From NCBI GenBank assembly GCA_963383645.1, contig OY726572.1, positions 27,162,792 to 27,226,791 on the forward strand: a stretch of 64,000 nt of DNA. The letters are read 5' to 3'. Below are positions 1 through 12,724 of this stretch, one piece after another (within the stretch, counting starts at the first letter, position 1; every line of letters starts with the position of its first letter). Origin of the DNA: Muscardinus avellanarius. Its lineage: Eukaryota; Chordata; Mammalia; Rodentia; Gliridae. Below the pieces are notes generated by a model. The model was not told the origin of the DNA. It saw nothing but the letters and a program-made list of their open reading frames with translations, and ran no database searches. The position numbers and the translations under genes were made by a program.

Positions 1-590
1 GCTTTTGATATTTGGGAAGTGCCATTCTTTTACCTCTGACTTCAGGTTCTTCAACTCAGGCCTGTTAGTCGAAGAAGAAAATCATCTATTTTCTTATTAG
101 CTGAAGTAGAAACCAACATCTATTTCATGAAAATGCTTCTCGGCTGGTGACTCAGCTCATTTTGATTCTGAGCAGTTACGCCATCTCTGTTTAGACTTTT
201 TTCTATCGTGGATTCCCAGACTTACTGGCTTACTGCCTCTTTTTCAGGAAAAAAAAAAAATATTCATCAGTGCCCCTTTGGGCACTTCCACTGCCCCCTT
301 ATTTTGCACTCAGCACCCCAAATAGCACCTAAGGAAATGATTCCTCCTCATTTGTCATTCCACAACTCCCCCGGGTTGGTGGTGTTATCAGTGATTTTGG
401 AAATCGATGGGCTGTATCTTACAACCTACATATAACACTTTGATATCTACCTGTATTTGGAATAGCTCACCTACTGGTCTAGAGAGATCCCTAAAACCAG
501 TTTCCCCTGGGCATTTTTGTGTTACATGAAATTTTTGGAATGAGCAATAGAACCAGGTGCAGTCTACCTCCAAGCTATATCCCTTAGCCC

Positions 591-720
591 TTTTTATTTT
601 TTATATTTTTTATTTTGAAACAGGATCTCATCAAGTTGCTGAGGTTAGCCTCAAACCTGTGATCCTCTTGTCTTAGCCTCCCATAAACTGTGATTATAGG
701 TGCATACCGATGCCCCAGGT
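591..720 (-). mobile_element. B1-like SINE monomer, antisense
   Basis: A T-rich tail is followed by the reverse complement of a 7SL/B1-type unit (GAAACAGGATCTCATC, then CAACC..CCTCTTGTCTTAGCCTCC). The ID half is absent. Confidence 0.7.
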
Positions 721-783
721 CTACAGGAAGATTTTTAAGGCCACAGTCAACCTGTGGCTTTTTAATACCTAAACAAGGCAATA

Positions 784-1032
784 AGCTGGTCATGGTGGTA
801 CAAACTTGTAATCTCAGTATTTGGGAGGCTGAGACAGGAGGATTGCGGTTTGCGGACAGCCTCAGCTACTTCTTAGTGAGGCCCTTTGCAACTCAGGGAG
901 ACCCTGTTTCAAAAAATAAAGAATAAAAAATAGGGATAGGGGGTAGCTCAGAGGTAGAATGACCCTGGTTCCACCCCCCAGTACAGCAAAAACAAAACAA
1001 AACAAAACAAACAAACAAACAAACAAACAAAA
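784..1032 (+). mobile_element. B1-ID dimeric SINE, sense
   Basis: AGCTGGTCATGGTGGTAC opens the 7SL-like half. An A-rich linker and the ID half (GGGGGTAGCTCAGAGGTAGA) follow, with a long (AAAAC)n/(AAAC)n tail. Confidence 0.88.
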
Positions 1033-1323
1033 ACCTGGTTATCTGCCTGAGGACTTTCCGGTTCAGGTAGCAATATCTGAAGCTGTTGTTCTCAGTTCTA
1101 CGTCCCTCCAGGGTCAACACAGGCTATGCCATTTCCCTTGTAATGACCACTTCCCCAGTCAGGGGCAGCCCAGCCTCGCCCCCGAAATGTTCGTTTACAA
1201 GAATTTATTGCTCAGAAGACAGTCCCTGGCCTTCAAAAGAAGTAAAAGACTAGAACAAAAAACTGCTCCACTGTGGGATCCCCCACTAGGTGGGTGCCCC
1301 AGGAAATGAATGATCCAGAGGGC

Positions 1324-1353
1324 AAAAAACAAACAAACAAACAAACAAAAAAA
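1324..1353. repeat. (CAAA)n simple repeat
   Basis: A CAAA tract flanked by A-rich sequence, with no intact SINE adjoining it. Confidence 0.8.
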
Positions 1354-2250
1354 CCCCCCAAAATCTTGCAAGGTGTTTAGAGTAGTGGTTCTCACTGTCC
1401 ACCCAGAATTTATTCCTTTTGGCCTGGGACTGAATTTTACAGACCCCATTTCATTTTATTACCCAGTGCGTTTCTTCTTTCATGTCCCATAGGGGATGCT
1501 GCTGTGCTTTTGTGTTAGGCCTCATGGGTCCCTTTGGATTTTTTTTTTATTCTGAATTCTTTCTGTGTTCTTCTATTCCGAACTCCACTCAAAACTGCCA
1601 AATTTTATTTCTCTTTTCCACTCTATTATGTCTCCATCTGACTATTGAAGATTTCTGTCCCAAAACACTGCTGGTCTTTAAAAAATAAGAAAGTTTTATT
1701 TAATAACTACTATTAAGATATTTAGGTAACAACTTGAAACATAAGTAACTCTAACCCATATTAATACACTGAAGTAAGACTTCGATTAGAATGAGTTAAG
1801 TAATTAAACAAAAGAGAGTAAAGTTATATCATCAATAGATTAGTTATCAGATACTTGGAGGGGTAGTAACTTTTTAAGGATTAACATAACATTAAAGGGA
1901 AGAACTTAAAAACTTAGTTATATCATTATAATGTACCAATAAAAGTATAAAAAACAAAGTAAATTTGTGTAGCCAAGACAAACTAAAATGAACAGGAAAT
2001 AGATCAACAAATTACAAGCAAACAAATAGAAATAAAAGCAATAAATATAAATATGGAAAGATGTTCAAAATCTTTGGTAGAGATGTACCAAATCAGCATT
2101 GTAATCATGGGATCAGATTGTGGCTCAGAATAGAGGCTCAGAAGTTATCGTTTTGAACCTAGTAAATTGGCAAATGTAAAAATCTAATTTTTTTCAAGCT
2201 AATTGTGAATTTGATATGTTAATATGTTGCTATTGATGTTATTAATTGGC

Positions 2251-2316
2251 TCCTTCCCTCCCTATCTCCCTCCCTCTCTCCCTCCCTCCCTCCCTCCCTC
2301 CCTTCCTTCCTTCCTT
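2251..2316. repeat. (TCCC)n/(TTCC)n pyrimidine tract
   Basis: About 65 nt of nearly pure C/T on the plus strand, abutting the 3' tail side of an antisense ID fossil. Confidence 0.9.
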
Positions 2317-2380
2317 GGGTTAAAACCATCACCCTGCACCTACTAGGCAAACACTGGACCATGGAACCACATCTCCAGCC
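2317..2380 (-). mobile_element. Degenerate ID SINE, antisense
   Basis: Read in reverse, CTAGGCAAACACTGGACC and ACATCTCCAGCC match the tRNA-like ID core with many substitutions. Confidence 0.6.
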
Positions 2381-2592
2381 ACTTTTTTAGCATGTTCTTT
2401 TTGGAAGATTCATTCACCCTGATAGCTCAGCAATACAACAGCTCCCACTTGATTCCGAGAAGGGTAGTGAAGGCAGCAGTACTCGGCATCCTTCCCTTGC
2501 GCTCATCCCTTCTTGCAGTACACTCGCTTGACTTTCCATGACATGTTGCCATAATATGAGGTTGATGACGATGGCTAGGATGTCAGTGCTGA

Positions 2593-2708
2593 CCAGATGC
2601 TGGGTTCTAAGTATTTTGAATATGTGAACTCACGTGAGCCACCCAGCAGCCCTATGAGGTGGATACTATTATTGCCCTCATTTTAAAGGTGAAGACATGG
2701 GGCAGAAA
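2593..2708 (-). repeat. MIR SINE fossil, antisense
   Basis: CCCTATGAGGTGGATACTAT, then TATTGCCCTCATTTTAAAGG, is the reverse-complement core of the ancient MIR SINE. Confidence 0.8.
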
Positions 2709-2799
2709 AGACTTAAATCGATGAAGAAGGAGAAACCAGAGAGGAGCAGATAAGGCAAGGGAAACTTCCTAATGTGCATGATGTACACTCACAAACATC

Positions 2800-3154
2800 A
2801 AAGTCATTCACGAAGCCAAACATGAGAAGGAGGGAAGGGGAGTGAATGGGGGGGGGGAATTGGGGAAGGGCTAAACGAGTGATGTGTGCATGTGTGCCTC
2901 TACTATCTTGTATTCCGTTAAGATGTATAACTACAGCCAGGCGTGGTGGTGCATGCTTGTAATCCCCGTGCTTGGGAGGCGGAGACAAGGAGGTTCTCGC
3001 AGTGGCTTAAGAGACCCTGTCTCCAAATAAAAAATATAAAATAGTTCTGGGAGTATAGCCCGGAGGTAGAAGAGTTCCATCCTCAATACCACCAAAAAAA
3101 TAAAAGATAAAAAAATGTATAACTACAATGCATCAGTAAAAAAAAAAAAAAAAA
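2800..3154 (+). mobile_element. L1 3' end, sense, split by a SINE
   Basis: G-rich sequence, then GATGTGTGCATGTGTGCC and a pre-poly(A) region, resemble the tail of the 37.9 kb L1. A SINE (2936-3114) interrupts it. L1 sequence resumes with CAATGCATCAGTAAAA and an A-run. Confidence 0.8.
2936..3114 (+). mobile_element. B1-ID SINE (CTTAAGAGACC variant), sense, nested in L1 tail
   Basis: The SINE is flanked by a perfect 13-bp target-site duplication ATGTATAACTACA at 2923-2935 and 3115-3127. It carries the GTTCTGGGAGTATAGCCC variant 3' half. Confidence 0.92.
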
Positions 3155-3229
3155 GGAGAGAGGTGTTAAATAGCTCACCCAAGGTCCTACCACTAATAAA
3201 TCATGAAATTGGCATTCAAACTCCTAGAG

Positions 3230-3446
3230 AGCTGGACATGGTGGTGCATGCTTGTAATCCCAGCATTTGGGAGGCGGAGATAGAAGGATTGTGGTTTGTG
3301 GCCAGCCTCAGCTACTCTGTGAGGCCCTTTGCAGCTCAGTGAGACCCTGTTTTAAAATAAAGAATAAAAAACAGGGCGCGGGGTGTAGCTCAGAAGTAGA
3401 ATGCCCCTGGGTTCCATCCCCAGTACCACAAAACAATAACATCATC

Positions 3447-3490
<44 letters not shown>
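3230..3490 (+). mobile_element. B1-ID SINE, sense, with (AAC)n tail
   Basis: Target-site duplication AAACTCCTAGAG at 3218-3229 and 3491-3502. The tail has become an (AAC)n microsatellite (3446-3490). Confidence 0.93.
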
Positions 3491-3514
3491 AAACTCCTAG
3501 AGATCTGGTTCTAG

Positions 3515-3587
3515 TTCTGGGGATTGAACCCGCCTCCTGGCCCACCCTCCCAAGTACTAGGACCACAGGGTGTGCCTCCATGCATGG
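3515..3587 (-). mobile_element. Internally deleted B1-ID SINE, antisense
   Basis: Only both ends of the reverse-complement SINE remain (GGGGATTGAACCCG, then CCCTCCCAAGTACTAGGACC). It is flanked by perfect CTGGTTCTAG repeats at 3505-3514 and 3588-3597. Confidence 0.75.
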
Positions 3588-4372
3588 CTGGTTCTAGGCT
3601 CTTGCTCGTGATGTGTGTACTCTGTCCTCCCCGTGATGAGACAGTTATATTAGACTAATGGACTCATGCAGGTTTTTCTGGTCCACTCTATCTTCTTGCC
3701 TAGTGTGTACTGAGAAATCAATAAATATTAAATGCCAGAGGAAATAAGTACTAAGAAGAAGAAAATCATATGCTATAGGATGTTCCCTGTAGTTTTATCT
3801 GTAGTAGTTATAAAAGGAATGCAGACAATCCAAACAAACCATAGAGTAAGAGGTATGCAATCTACCATCTGTCAACTTAGCAAAATATTATATAGCCACT
3901 AACAATCTCAATTATTAAAGCCCTGTAGCAATGCAGGACCCATAACAGTGTGAAGGCTAGCGTGTCAGTGCTAGCGTGTTAGCACAGTTACAAAGAATGC
4001 CTCCATAAATGGTGTTGATTATAGCCATAGCTCAGACATCTCTCTAGACTTTACTAGTTTGTGAATATAGATAATATAATGATGATCAGATGAAATTATG
4101 CCCAAGCCTTTGCTTGCTTATCTACATCCCCTATATATGGTACTAGGGATTCCTAAGGGGTCTCTCCATCCTATGCTGTGAACTACAGTCACTACATAGC
4201 ATCCGTCCAGGGCTTCCTGTCCAGATGGTCTGAGGCCACTGCAGGTAGAGTTTTATGAGGGGCCCTTCTCCAGAACACTGCGTCCCACCTCTTCATGGCC
4301 CTTTGAAGTGTCCAGGGGTGCTTGGCAGCTCACAGAACTTAGAGAACAGCTCTTTCTTCATCCCTGCTCAAC

Positions 4373-4374
<2 letters not shown>

Positions 4375-4425
<51 letters not shown>

Positions 4426-4592
4426 TACTGGGGTTCCTGGAAACCCTTCTACCTCTGGGCTACACCCCCAGACCTATTTTTTTATATTTTTATCTTGAAA
4501 GAGGGTCTTTTAAGCCAGCGAGGCTGGCTTCAAACCTGCGTGATCCACCTCCCAAGCGAGGAGATTACAAGCGTGCGCCATCATGCCCAGCC
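4375..4592 (-). mobile_element. (TG)n tract joined to antisense variant B1-ID SINE
   Basis: (TG)n occupies 4375-4424. The reverse complement of the TTCCTGG-type SINE follows from GGTACTGGGGTTCCTGG to the CATGCCCAGCC end. The microsatellite sits where the SINE's poly(A) tail would be. Confidence 0.9.
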
Positions 4593-5437
4593 TGGTCAAT
4601 TTTTAAAAAATTTTTATACATACTTTTATTGAAAATAAATGGTATACATTTAAACTGTACTTGGGGTCCTCTCTCCCTACCCCCGTTTTCTCTTCCCCCC
4701 TCCCACCAATGATTTTCCAGGGTAACCATTGCCATATTCATACTTTACACATATTCGGATGTGGACCCTTATTAATCAAGTTTGACCCAGGCAGTGCTAC
4801 CTGTGCCCCGAGTCTGAAAGTCCATGAGGTGACAGAGGTGAGCGCCAGCACAGCAGCGAAGGCCACTGTGTTTGCTGATGTTTGTCAAGTGCTAGAGCGG
4901 TGTGGCCCGTAGTAGATGGACAGTAAATATTCTCCAAATGAGTGAACCCACCACCAGAGCGTCTAGCCTTCCCGTCGCACCTCACGGGACTGAAGGGGAC
5001 AGGCGGTGGCCCGTGGTGTGCAGGAGGCCCTTATCCACCGAGGGAAATGTCCTCTGCCTGCTCTCTCCAGCAAAGGCTTCCTTTCTCAGGTCACTGTGAC
5101 TGACTCTGCTCCAACTCTTCCTCCAGCGTCTGTGCTCAGAAAACTCTTGTTAATAAACAAAAAGTCCTGAGGTACAATTACTCATATGTTTAGATCTCTA
5201 GAAGAGCCCAGAGTCTACCTGACCTGAAACTAGACAAACCCTCCGTCCCATTATGGCTCAGTTTCCCTCCCCCATTACCAGTTAGGAATAACACAGGTGC
5301 TTGTGGAAGGAGACTGAAACGGGCTTGTCACAAGGCCCTGTGGTGAGGCTTGAGGGACACTGAGAGCTCCCTGCATCATGCAAAGTATGTAGAAAGAGCG
5401 CTGAGACAGGGTTGAGGGAACCTGGGTTCTCATCCTG

Positions 5438-5483
5438 TTGTAATATCCTAAGTAATGTCCTTGTAATATCCTAAGTAATATCC
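5438..5483. repeat. 23-bp tandem duplication
   Basis: Two adjacent 23-nt units beginning TTGTAATATCCTAAGTAAT differ at one position. Confidence 0.85.
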
Positions 5484-5592
5484 TTGTAGGGTAAGGTAGT
5501 TCAGATGATTTAGCCGGTCCCTCTAAGCACCTCCAGGGAAACTGTAGCACGATATGGACATAATTTTAAAACAATTTCTCTAGCAAGTGTAA

Positions 5593-5950
5593 TATCTTAG
5601 TCCATTTTCTGTTACTATAACTGATTACCACAGGCTGAGTAGTGTATTAAGAAAAGAGGTTTATTTAGCTCACAGTTCTGGAAGTTCAAAGGATGGCCCT
5701 AGCTTCTGATTGGCATCTGCTGATGACCTTCCTGCTGGCAGGAACTCTGCAGTCCTCGGGACAGAGCAAGCTTGTGACCTTGGGTCTTTTCTCTTAGAAT
5801 GCCACTATTGCAGTCATGGGTCCCACCCTTAGTACTTTCTCTAATCCCAATTACCTCCCAAAGGGCCACCTCCAAACTCCTTTAACATATGACTTTGAGG
5901 ATTAAGTTTCTACATAACTTTTGGAGGGGACAAATATCCAGACTATAGCA
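5593..5950 (-). mobile_element. Solitary MaLR (MLT1/MST-type) LTR, antisense
   Basis: Read in reverse it starts TGCTATAGTCTGGATATTTG and ends near TGGACTAAGA. It has the TCCCCTCCAAAA and AATAAACCTCTTTTCTTA landmarks of mammalian MaLR LTRs. The length is close to a complete LTR. No internal retroviral sequence adjoins it. Confidence 0.8.
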
Positions 5951-6213
5951 GCTGTCATAAAAAGTGTTTTAAAAGATGTAAATAAATGCTGCATTTTTTT
6001 CTAGCTGGAATTTTTGAGGAATTGATGCCAATAATTTTTTGTTGAATTCCTATATAAAAAATACCATGTGATGATGTATGGGAGTTATAAAAGTTAAAAC
6101 ATCTTGACATTTTTCTACTTATTCTAAATATAATATGAGAAAATGATTCCAAGTGCAGGGCAGACTGAGAGATAGAGAATTTCTTTGCTGTGACTTTAAT
6201 TTATTTCTTTTTT

Positions 6214-6325
6214 TCAATAAACATTTTTTTATTGGTGCATTGTAATCGTACATCTAAATGGGATACAAGATGGTAGAGGCATACATGCACACACGTTAGA
6301 TGCCCACATCCAAATTTCAGATGTC
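6214..6325 (-). mobile_element. L1 3' end fragment, antisense
   Basis: TTTATTGGTGCATTGTAATC, then GATACAAGATGGTAGAGGCA, is the reverse complement of the young L1 tail seen at 40.5 kb. Confidence 0.8.
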
Positions 6326-8025
6326 TCTGAGATCTCTTCGTGTCTGATTATTCAGCATTCCCTTTTTCTTATTTGAAAGTTTCTTTTCTGGAGCCCATAT
6401 TTGGACCAGACTTTAACAGCGACAAGAATTTGGCTGGCTATGATGTCAACGGGTTTTATTGCAGTTCTGTGCACTTAAGTTAGATATGTGTGTTGAGGTT
6501 TTGACTTTGCAAATATTTAAAACTTCTAAATTTAGGTTCATCTCAAGCCCCTTTCTGAGGTTCAGGAATAAATAAATACCAAGCAGATATTAATGAACTG
6601 AGTGGGAGTATGACCCTCGTCTCTGGAGACGACACAGCAGACGGAGTTTGCAACTCGTGGTGAAGCAAATTTTAAAAGGTTTTAAAGCTTATTTTTAATA
6701 TTACTGCATATAGCCCAGGCTTAAGTGGTGTTACTTGGCTTTTCCGAGAGTGTTTTGTAGGAATATTTAAAGGAATGTGAGGCTGCAGAGACAGAAATGG
6801 CAGCCTGTCCCTTCAGACGGCCACGGCAGCACTGTGTAAAAATGGGATCTGTGGAGATGAGGCGTGTCATCGTTTTTCTGAAACCGATTTCACCGTCTGT
6901 TACTGTATAGGACTATTATTTCTCCCAACTTTGATATATTCATCTTCCTCCCCAAAGGAAAGTCAACTTTTTCTAAGTCCATGAACATTTTATTAACTCC
7001 TTTGTCAGTGAGTATAAAACTTATATTTGAATCAGTGTCTGATTGTACATTACAAATCAAAATAAAGCGCTCCACTCAACAGATTAAGTCCAGTCCCTTC
7101 AACACAGGCTGCCAGTGTCTGGAGAGACATCTGTTCCTATTTTAAAATTTAAATCCACCAGTCACATTGGCCAAGACGAGGAAATCTGAATTTCACTGTA
7201 TTTATTTACTAACCTGGTTGGAGTTTTGACAACCAGGATTTCAGGGATGAAAAGGAATCTGTGGATTGTGGCAACCATCCATTTTTGTGGATGGGGACAC
7301 TCAAATCCACCAAGTGAGATCATTTGCCCCAATTTTTGAGGATTGTTACCAAAGGAAGATTCAAACCTCAGGTGCCTGGGATTTGGATGTTTACTGTTCT
7401 GTGCAGTTTGCAAATGTTGCTGTGTTTTTGCTAAGGGTGAAAGAGCCTTGAGGTTTGGGAATTACTGGGGATAGCAACATCTGGATGAGGAATCTGAAGT
7501 GGGATTTGGAGATCGGCTCCTTATACTTGAGTTCCTTAGGTTATGCAAAGAGTGGAAGGAGATCAAATTAGCCCACAGCTCTGGCAAGGCTGGTGATAAA
7601 TGAACAGAATACTGTAAACAAAATCGAGATGATGAATGGCCCCATCCTAAGTTGGAAACTTTGGTGTGTATGGCAGGGCTTCCTATCTCCTGGATTATAA
7701 ACAGCATGTGATATTTAAGCATTTACTAATACCCACCCACATGAAATACTAGTGGTATCTTGGAATTTTTGTTTGCATTAAGGTTGATATTTTGCAGTTG
7801 TTAAAATCTGTGTACCTAAATGTAGGTGTAGTGTCTTCAGTATTTGATGCACCACCACACCCACCCACTTTTTTAAAAAAAAAAGTTAATTTTCCACCTA
7901 GAATTTAAAACTAATTACCAAAAATATTTGGTGAAGTTTCTTAGTTCTTTGTGGGGTATGAAATAGAAAAAACACTTTTATTACAACACAATGAGACCAT
8001 AATATGTATGTTTTCATATTCTTAA

Positions 8026-8206
8026 AAGCCACACCTGGTGGCCCACATATCTAATCCTAGTACTTGGGAGGCTGAGACAGGAGAATAGTAGGTTTTCAAC
8101 CAGCCTCTGCAACTTATCAAGGCCCTCTGCAACTTAGTGAGATCCTGTTTCAAAATAAAACAGGGCTGGGGGTGTAGCTCAAGGGTAGACATACAAACAG
8201 TAACAC
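8026..8206 (+). mobile_element. B1-ID SINE, sense
   Basis: The 7SL-like half is followed by CAGGGCTGGGGGTGTAGCTC. The very 3' end is degraded. Confidence 0.85.
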
Positions 8207-9262
8207 ACATACGATCTGTAAACAAGCAAGCAAAGAAACAAACAGAGATGCCCATTGGCTAGGAGAAGGTGGTGGGTGCATTATTAACTGTCTTAGTTGA
8301 AGCCTTTTCCTTTTGCCCCAAATCTCTTTCAAACTCTATTTTACTCTTTCATGTGTGCTACAAGAATCCTAGTCTCTCCCTACAGGTGCTGAAGAAAAAG
8401 TCCTTTTACCTTCAGGATCATTGTATATTCAATCAGTTTTCAATCAAACCTTCAGGAAACTTAACTTGAATCTGGCTAAATACCAATTTACATATATAAA
8501 AAAAAGTCTATTTACAGTGCAAATTTGATATGTAGAGAGGATCCTGCAGCTTAGTTATCCTTGTTCTTTTTTTTCTTCTGGTTCTGTCTCTTGTGATGTC
8601 TCTGCCCTGGCCCTGAGTTCTAGCTTGTTATTTATTTATTTTCCTGTTTCACTCTATCCACACACACCGGCTGCCTTCTCTCCTTGTGGAGAGATGTAAA
8701 GTGGCCTCTTGGCCTCTGTCTGGTCCCGCCTGTCTCTTCAGCCCCCCGCCCTTCCCCGCTTTCCCCCACTCTAGCCTATCGCCTCCTTTCAAGTTCTGGG
8801 CCTCTCTACACCATCTCACTAAGAGCTGAGCTCGTGTTATTAGTTCTTCTTCACACACTCTCCTGTCAACTTCTCACACCACTGGATTCTTCTCCTTTTA
8901 GGTTTAACTTATTTAAAATAATTTCCCTTCCTTGGACAGTTTGTTCCAAACCACCCTATCTCATGTGTTGCTTTGAATGAGTCCACGAGTCAGTACAAAT
9001 TAGAAGACAGATAATCAGAAGTTGCCACATCCGCTTTAGAGCACAAGTATAGATCTCTATAGTAGGCACACATTTCTCCTTGTCTCTTGTGTTGGACTCA
9101 GCCTTCTTGTTCCTGGCATACAAAAGTAACTACCTCCTAGCCTTCCAGCTTCCTCTATTCTTTTGGGAAGTAGCTACATACTGAATTAAAAGGCAGCACA
9201 TGTTTGTTGTGTTTGAGTTCTCTAAGTGAGCAGTAGTTTGCAGAACAAGTTTTCCTTTTTTT

Positions 9263-9345
9263 ATTATGTTTTGCCATGCTGAGGATTGAACCCAGGGCCT
9301 CATGCATGGCAGGCAAATGCTCCATCACTGAGCTACATTCCCAGT
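9263..9345 (-). mobile_element. ID SINE, antisense
   Basis: This is a complete tRNA-like ID core in reverse (GATTGAACCCAGGGCCTCAT, then ATCACTGAGCTACATTCCC), with a T-rich start. Confidence 0.82.
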
Positions 9346-9410
9346 CCAATGTGTAAGTATTACATAACATGCTTGTTCTCCAAAAACTTGAAACAGCTAC
9401 CATAATAACC

Positions 9411-9623
9411 CACTTTTTTTTTTTTTTTTTTTTTACTGGGGATAGAACCCAAGGGCATTCTCCACCTCCAGCCCTATTTTTTATTCTTTATTTTGAAACA
9501 GGTTCTCATTAAGTTGCAGAGGGCCTCACTAAGTAGCTGAGGCTGTTCGTGAAAAGCGATCCTCCTGTCTCAGCCTCCCAAGTACAAAGATTATAAGCAT
9601 GTGCCACAATACCTGACTCATAT
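9411..9623 (-). mobile_element. B1-ID SINE, antisense
   Basis: Poly(T) at 9413-9434 is followed by the reverse complement of both halves. Target-site duplication TAACCCACTT at 9405-9414 and 9624-9633. Confidence 0.92.
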
Positions 9624-9671
9624 TAACCCACTTTCTGACAGTATTCATTGCAAATTTTAAATCCTTCCCCC

Positions 9672-9830
<159 letters not shown>

Positions 9831-11458
9831 GTGCTTAAGGCCGTGAAGAGGCATTGTTCTTCTAGTCAGAAACAATCAGAAAAGTCGAATTAGCTATTCA
9901 TATCCAAAATTGTGTTGTGCGATGACAGATGTGGGTTTCCTTCAGATGGAGGCTGATTTTCTGTCTGGCCTTAGCCACAGTAACTTGAAATGGTCTGTCT
10001 GCTGGCACAGAAAGCTAGGTAGGTGGAGTAGCCCAGATCTGCAGCAGGAGGGTTGAGAACATTCTTAGAGTAACTTTTAGGAACCAGCAGAAGTATTTTT
10101 ATATCAGCTAAGATGACAAAGAAAGCAAGAAATAGAGTATACCATTTTAGAGTACATTTTTTAGAAAATGCTATATGATTATATTTGAATACAAGTCATT
10201 ACTATTTCTTCATTCAAACTAGGTTCTGATTTGTAGCTTTGAATGTGAATATTGTTCTCTCAGCCCAATTTCTTGAGTCCCGCCAGTTGTTTTATAGACC
10301 AAAGCCAGCGGTGGAATGCAGCCGAAACGTTGACATATTTAAAACCTCCAGCATATTGTTCTTCCAGCTTCGATCCTTTTGCTTGTTCCAGCCTTTTATA
10401 GTCGTACCATGAGATGCTGAGAGTGGTCATCATGAAATGACACTTTCTGGAATAACAATTCCGAAGGCCTACATAGTTCTTGTTATTTGCAATAGTTCCC
10501 GGGTGACTGTAGGATATAATTTAGTGATTTATCATGATGGCCAGCAAAATGTCACACTGACAAGGTTATGGAATTTCTCAGGCTACCTTCTTTGCTATAC
10601 CATCCAGCTAGGTTTTTAAAAATATATGTGCCATAGCCAGACTTCCAACCAGCATACCGCAAGCTTCTCAAGTCGACCTGAAAGATAGCTTCTTTTTTCC
10701 TCTTTATGTTCTGAGGTTTTATAGAACATTGGCAGCGTAGACAGTACATCACTCGCTGGTGTTTTGAGAGTGGCATGAACTCTTGAGGCAGAAAGCAACT
10801 ATTCATGGCTAAATCCTAAAGTTTGTGGGTTGGTTTTAAATTTGTTTTCCTTGACATAAAAGACTGTTTAGGTGTAAAAAGATTACCTGTAGTTATTGAG
10901 CTGAGGCAAGAGCTTTATATTGTAGTTTGGGTTTTAGAAAATACGGGAACAAGAGAATGGGTATTTTATTTCTCATTCATGAATGGTTATGAATAGTGGT
11001 CCTTTATTGGTTGAAATAAGTCAAGCATAAAGTTTCTTTTATGACTGGAGAGACACAGGGTTATTGGAGTTGAGGGATTATTGCTATACCCACTTATGCT
11101 AGTAAAGTCTTTGAAATCATTGTAGGAAAACTGTCTCAGGGTGTAAAGGTAGACTTAAACAAGTTTAATTAAATTTAAGCTGGATTTCAAAGTTTGCTAT
11201 TGATACTGGAAATATCAAGTAAAAGTCAATTAGTTGATATATCTTCATAAAAAAGATGGTTCTATGTTTAAAGTTATAGCCTAGATTATAGGTAGTTCTT
11301 ACCTTTTGTCTTAATAATAAATGGGAAAGTTATAAATCTCACCACCTTTAATATTTTTGTCAAAATGTTGAAACTCTTTAGTGTAGATTATAAGTGTATA
11401 TAGAAACAGTGAACAGTGAAACTAATTTTTATTTAGTCTACAATTTAAAATGTTAGAA

Positions 11459-11647
11459 GCCAGACATGGTGGTGCACACTTGTAATCCCAGCATTTGGGA
11501 GGCTGAGACTGGAGGGTTGTGGTTCACAGACAGACCCAGCTACTTAGTGAGGCCCTTTACAACTCAGTGGGACCCTGTTTCAAAATAAAAAATAGGGCTG
11601 GGGGTGTAACTCGCAGGTAGAATGCCCCTGGGTTCCACCCCCAGTAC

Positions 11648-11700
<53 letters not shown>
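11459..11700 (+). mobile_element. B1-ID SINE, sense, with (CA)n tail
   Basis: Both halves are present, ending in CACCCCCAGTACCATACACA. The tail is a (CA)n tract at 11651-11699. Confidence 0.92.
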
Positions 11701-11703
<3 letters not shown>

Positions 11704-12724
11704 AGAAACATTGAGAATTAAAGGATTTTATTTCTTGGAATAAAGTTAAGACTAATTTGAATATGTTTGCATTCTTCTCATCGTATAACTTATGAAGTTT
11801 CATTTCCTTTCTTAGTGAACTGTCATGTTCCTGGTCAAGTCTGGACAAAGTTTTGGTAGCTGATTCAACATCATGAACTCTCTGACACAACCACTTTTAA
11901 ATTTTACTTCTAGTGTTACGACTTTTCATTTGTTTGCCATCTGTTCATTCTTTCATTCTGTATTTCACTTTTTTGTTGTTGTTGGTTCATACTGTCTTTT
12001 GAGTATCTGCTTTTGTAAAAAGGCCCTGAGATTTTATCACTTTTAGATGAGGAGGCAACAGATCTACCTGCTCTGCTATCATCTGGGCCCGAACTAAGTA
12101 ACAAATGTGCAGTGACCAATCACCAAAAAGAAAAGAAGTGGTGTGATTGGAAAGAAGTGACGTGATTGGTCTCTGGTCAACATGCACATCTGTTATTCAC
12201 AAAGTGATTGGTGGATGGAAGAGTTAGCAGTGAAATTTGTTACTCAGTGAATATACTATGGTAATTGAAGTTTGAACCACGTTGTTGGAGAACTGATATT
12301 ATTTAACTAAATTGTAGTATACACAGTAAGAAGTGCCTGTATGACAGTTATAAGTTATCTGTAGGACATTTAAGTTTTGACCTAGCTCCCCTGGCTTTTA
12401 CCCAGTCCATATGGAGCCCATTTGGTTCAGCCCAGCTGGGATAGAGAAATTCAGTTCAGTCTTAACTGGGAGTTATAAAGTCATTGACTCACCCTCAGAG
12501 TCAGCTTTGACTTCCATTTCTTTCACCCCAGACCTCACAGAGTAGATGGGGCACTAGCGAAGTATTTTCCAGAGCCCAACCAGCATGGATAGTTTTGACT
12601 TGATCCGTCTCACAAATCCTGAACATAGCTCCTGGGTATCACCTTGGTAATTTTCTCCAACTCTCTCCTTCCTCCTCCATGTTCTCCCTCTTCCTCGGCT
12701 TGCCTGTTTCCTCCTGTGCCCCGT

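Noticed and set aside
981..1032. CRISPR-like regular repeats (AAAAC/AAAC)
   Set aside because: Simple-sequence SINE tail in a mammalian genome with no spacers. No CRISPR array exists here.
4255..4712. Open frames of 125 and 134 codons
   Set aside because: They run through a (TG)n tract giving Cys-Val repeats and an antisense SINE.
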